From the NCBI GenBank assembly GCA_020854785.1, contig JAHFZE010000175.1:1-5019 (forward strand): a stretch of 5,019 nt of DNA. Direction: 5' to 3'. Below are positions 4,274-5,019 of this stretch, piece by piece. The position numbers and the translations under genes are program-made. Numbering within the stretch: position 1 is the first letter of the stretch; every line of letters starts with the position of its first letter. Below the pieces are notes generated by a model. The model had not been told where the DNA came from. It saw only the letters and a program-made list of their open reading frames with translations, and made no database searches. The stretch comes from Methanomethylovorans sp. (GTDB taxonomy: Archaea > Halobacteriota > Methanosarcinia > Methanosarcinales > Methanosarcinaceae).

Positions 4274-5019
4274 GGAAAGAACACGGAACAAAGGAGAAGC
4301 ATAAAAAAGCTTCTTCAGACCAGACTGCTTCCTATGTGGCAAGATGTGCACAGCTTGCCATGCTCCTGGAAGTATCCGCTCACCCCAAACCCGGAAATAT
4401 CGACAGAGACCACGATTACGAGAATACGATTTTCGAACATTTCCTCACATCTTCTGTAGCAGTATACCCAATATTTGAGAAGGCCGCCGAAGCAGAACAC
4501 GGACTAGGACAATATGTCCACGAGGCCGTGCTTGAAAGTATAGCCTGGCAAAAAGGAGGTAATACACATTTCGGTGCTTTTCTGCTCTTATTTCCCCTTG
4601 CAATGGCAGCTGGAAAACTTATTAGGCATTCCAGGGAACTTACGCCTGAAACCCTTACCGAAGAAGCGTTCAATATTGTAAAAAAAACAGATGTTGAAGA
4701 TGCTATACAGATCTACCTGTCCTTTGGACCGGCAGGTGTAAAAGTGCGCAAGGTGGATGAATTCGACCTGTCCGATGCAAAAGCCATTACACATATAAGG
4801 AACAAGTGTACTACGCTGTACGAATTGATGGACATGTCCAGCTCTTATGACCTTATTGCAAGGGAGTGGACTACCGGTTTTACACGCTGTGCACAGTGTG
4901 CCCGGATACTTGCAAAAGAAATGGAGAATAATGCAACACTTGTCCACGCCGGCAACTCCAGGATCAATCATGTCATAGTCTACGCATTTATAAAAATGCT
5001 TGCAACAGATATAGATACA
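4270..5019 (+). CDS. CitG-family (triphosphoribosyl-dephospho-CoA synthase-like) protein, cut by right window edge
   Basis: This is the first 250 residues of a member of the CitG/MdcB family. In bacteria, characterised members join dephospho-CoA to the ribose of ATP, releasing adenine, to make the prosthetic-group precursor of citrate or malonate decarboxylases. Family marks here are the loop SAHPKPGNIDRDHD (residues 36-49), GGNTHFGAFLLLFPL (96-110), the acidic segment TDVEDA (140-145) and HAGNSRINH (226-234). The N-terminal 17 residues are lysine-rich and precede the conserved domain. The ATG at 4270 overlaps the upstream stop as ATGA, so translation is probably coupled; no strong ribosome binding site precedes it. 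Related archaeal proteins are about 300 residues, so perhaps 50 are missing. No citrate lyase or malonate decarboxylase gene is visible, so the bacterial reaction should not be assumed. As I recall, homologues also occur in tetrahydromethanopterin gene clusters of methylotrophic bacteria, making a role in methanogenesis cofactors attractive but unproven. Confidence 0.88.
   Translation, partial: MRKEHGTKEKHKKASSDQTASYVARCAQLAMLLEVSAHPKPGNIDRDHDYENTIFEHFLTSSVAVYPIFEKAAEAEHGLGQYVHEAVLESIAWQKGGNTHFGAFLLLFPLAMAAGKLIRHSRELTPETLTEEAFNIVKKTDVEDAIQIYLSFGPAGVKVRKVDEFDLSDAKAITHIRNKCTTLYELMDMSSSYDLIAREWTTGFTRCAQCARILAKEMENNATLVHAGNSRINHVIVYAFIKMLATDIDT

Noticed and set aside
4588..4971. 127-codon minus-strand frame rich in cysteine and phenylalanine
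   Set aside because: It is antisense to the CitG-like gene. The cysteines arise from complementing common Ala and Thr codons and do not form spaced pairs.

Overview
The window looks like chromosomal DNA of a methanogenic archaeon, most likely a member of the Methanosarcinales or a close relative. The main evidence is the gene at 3140-4273. It combines a dihydrouridine-synthase-like TIM barrel with the cysteine-rich 'methanogenesis marker 9' type domain, which as I recall is confined to methanogens. Archaeal-style signals agree: GGAGG-type ribosome binding sites, AT-rich TATA-like boxes, T-tract terminators and moderate-to-low GC. The genus cannot be fixed from this sequence alone.

Layout, left to right. 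(1) 1-414, minus strand: the N-terminal 138 residues of glutamate dehydrogenase; the rest lies outside the left edge. (2) 635-841, minus: a 68-residue protein with an N-terminal four-cysteine zinc ribbon, upstream of gdhA in the same direction but separated from it by a T-tract terminator and a probable gdhA promoter. (3) 1092-2558, minus: a secreted 488-residue protein made of a signal peptide, a seven-bladed LVIVD-repeat beta-propeller and a C-terminal beta-rich domain with two small internal duplications. (4) 2559-3139: about 580 bases of AT-rich divergent intergenic DNA with promoter-like boxes for both flanking genes and no convincing gene. (5) 3140-4273, plus: the TIM-barrel/marker-9 protein. 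(6) 4270-5019, plus: a CitG-family (triphosphoribosyl-dephospho-CoA synthase-like) protein. It overlaps the preceding gene by four bases (ATGA) and is cut by the right edge.

The last two genes almost certainly form a translationally coupled operon and are the most interesting part of the window. A flavin-type barrel carrying eight cysteines in two repeated clusters is coupled to a CitG-like enzyme whose true substrate in methanogens is not obvious. A shared role in making or modifying a methanogenesis cofactor, or a tRNA or protein modification tied to it, is a reasonable inference but is not shown by the sequence. The minus-strand genes are nitrogen metabolism (gdhA), a possible small zinc-binding regulator or accessory protein, and an unrelated cell-surface protein.
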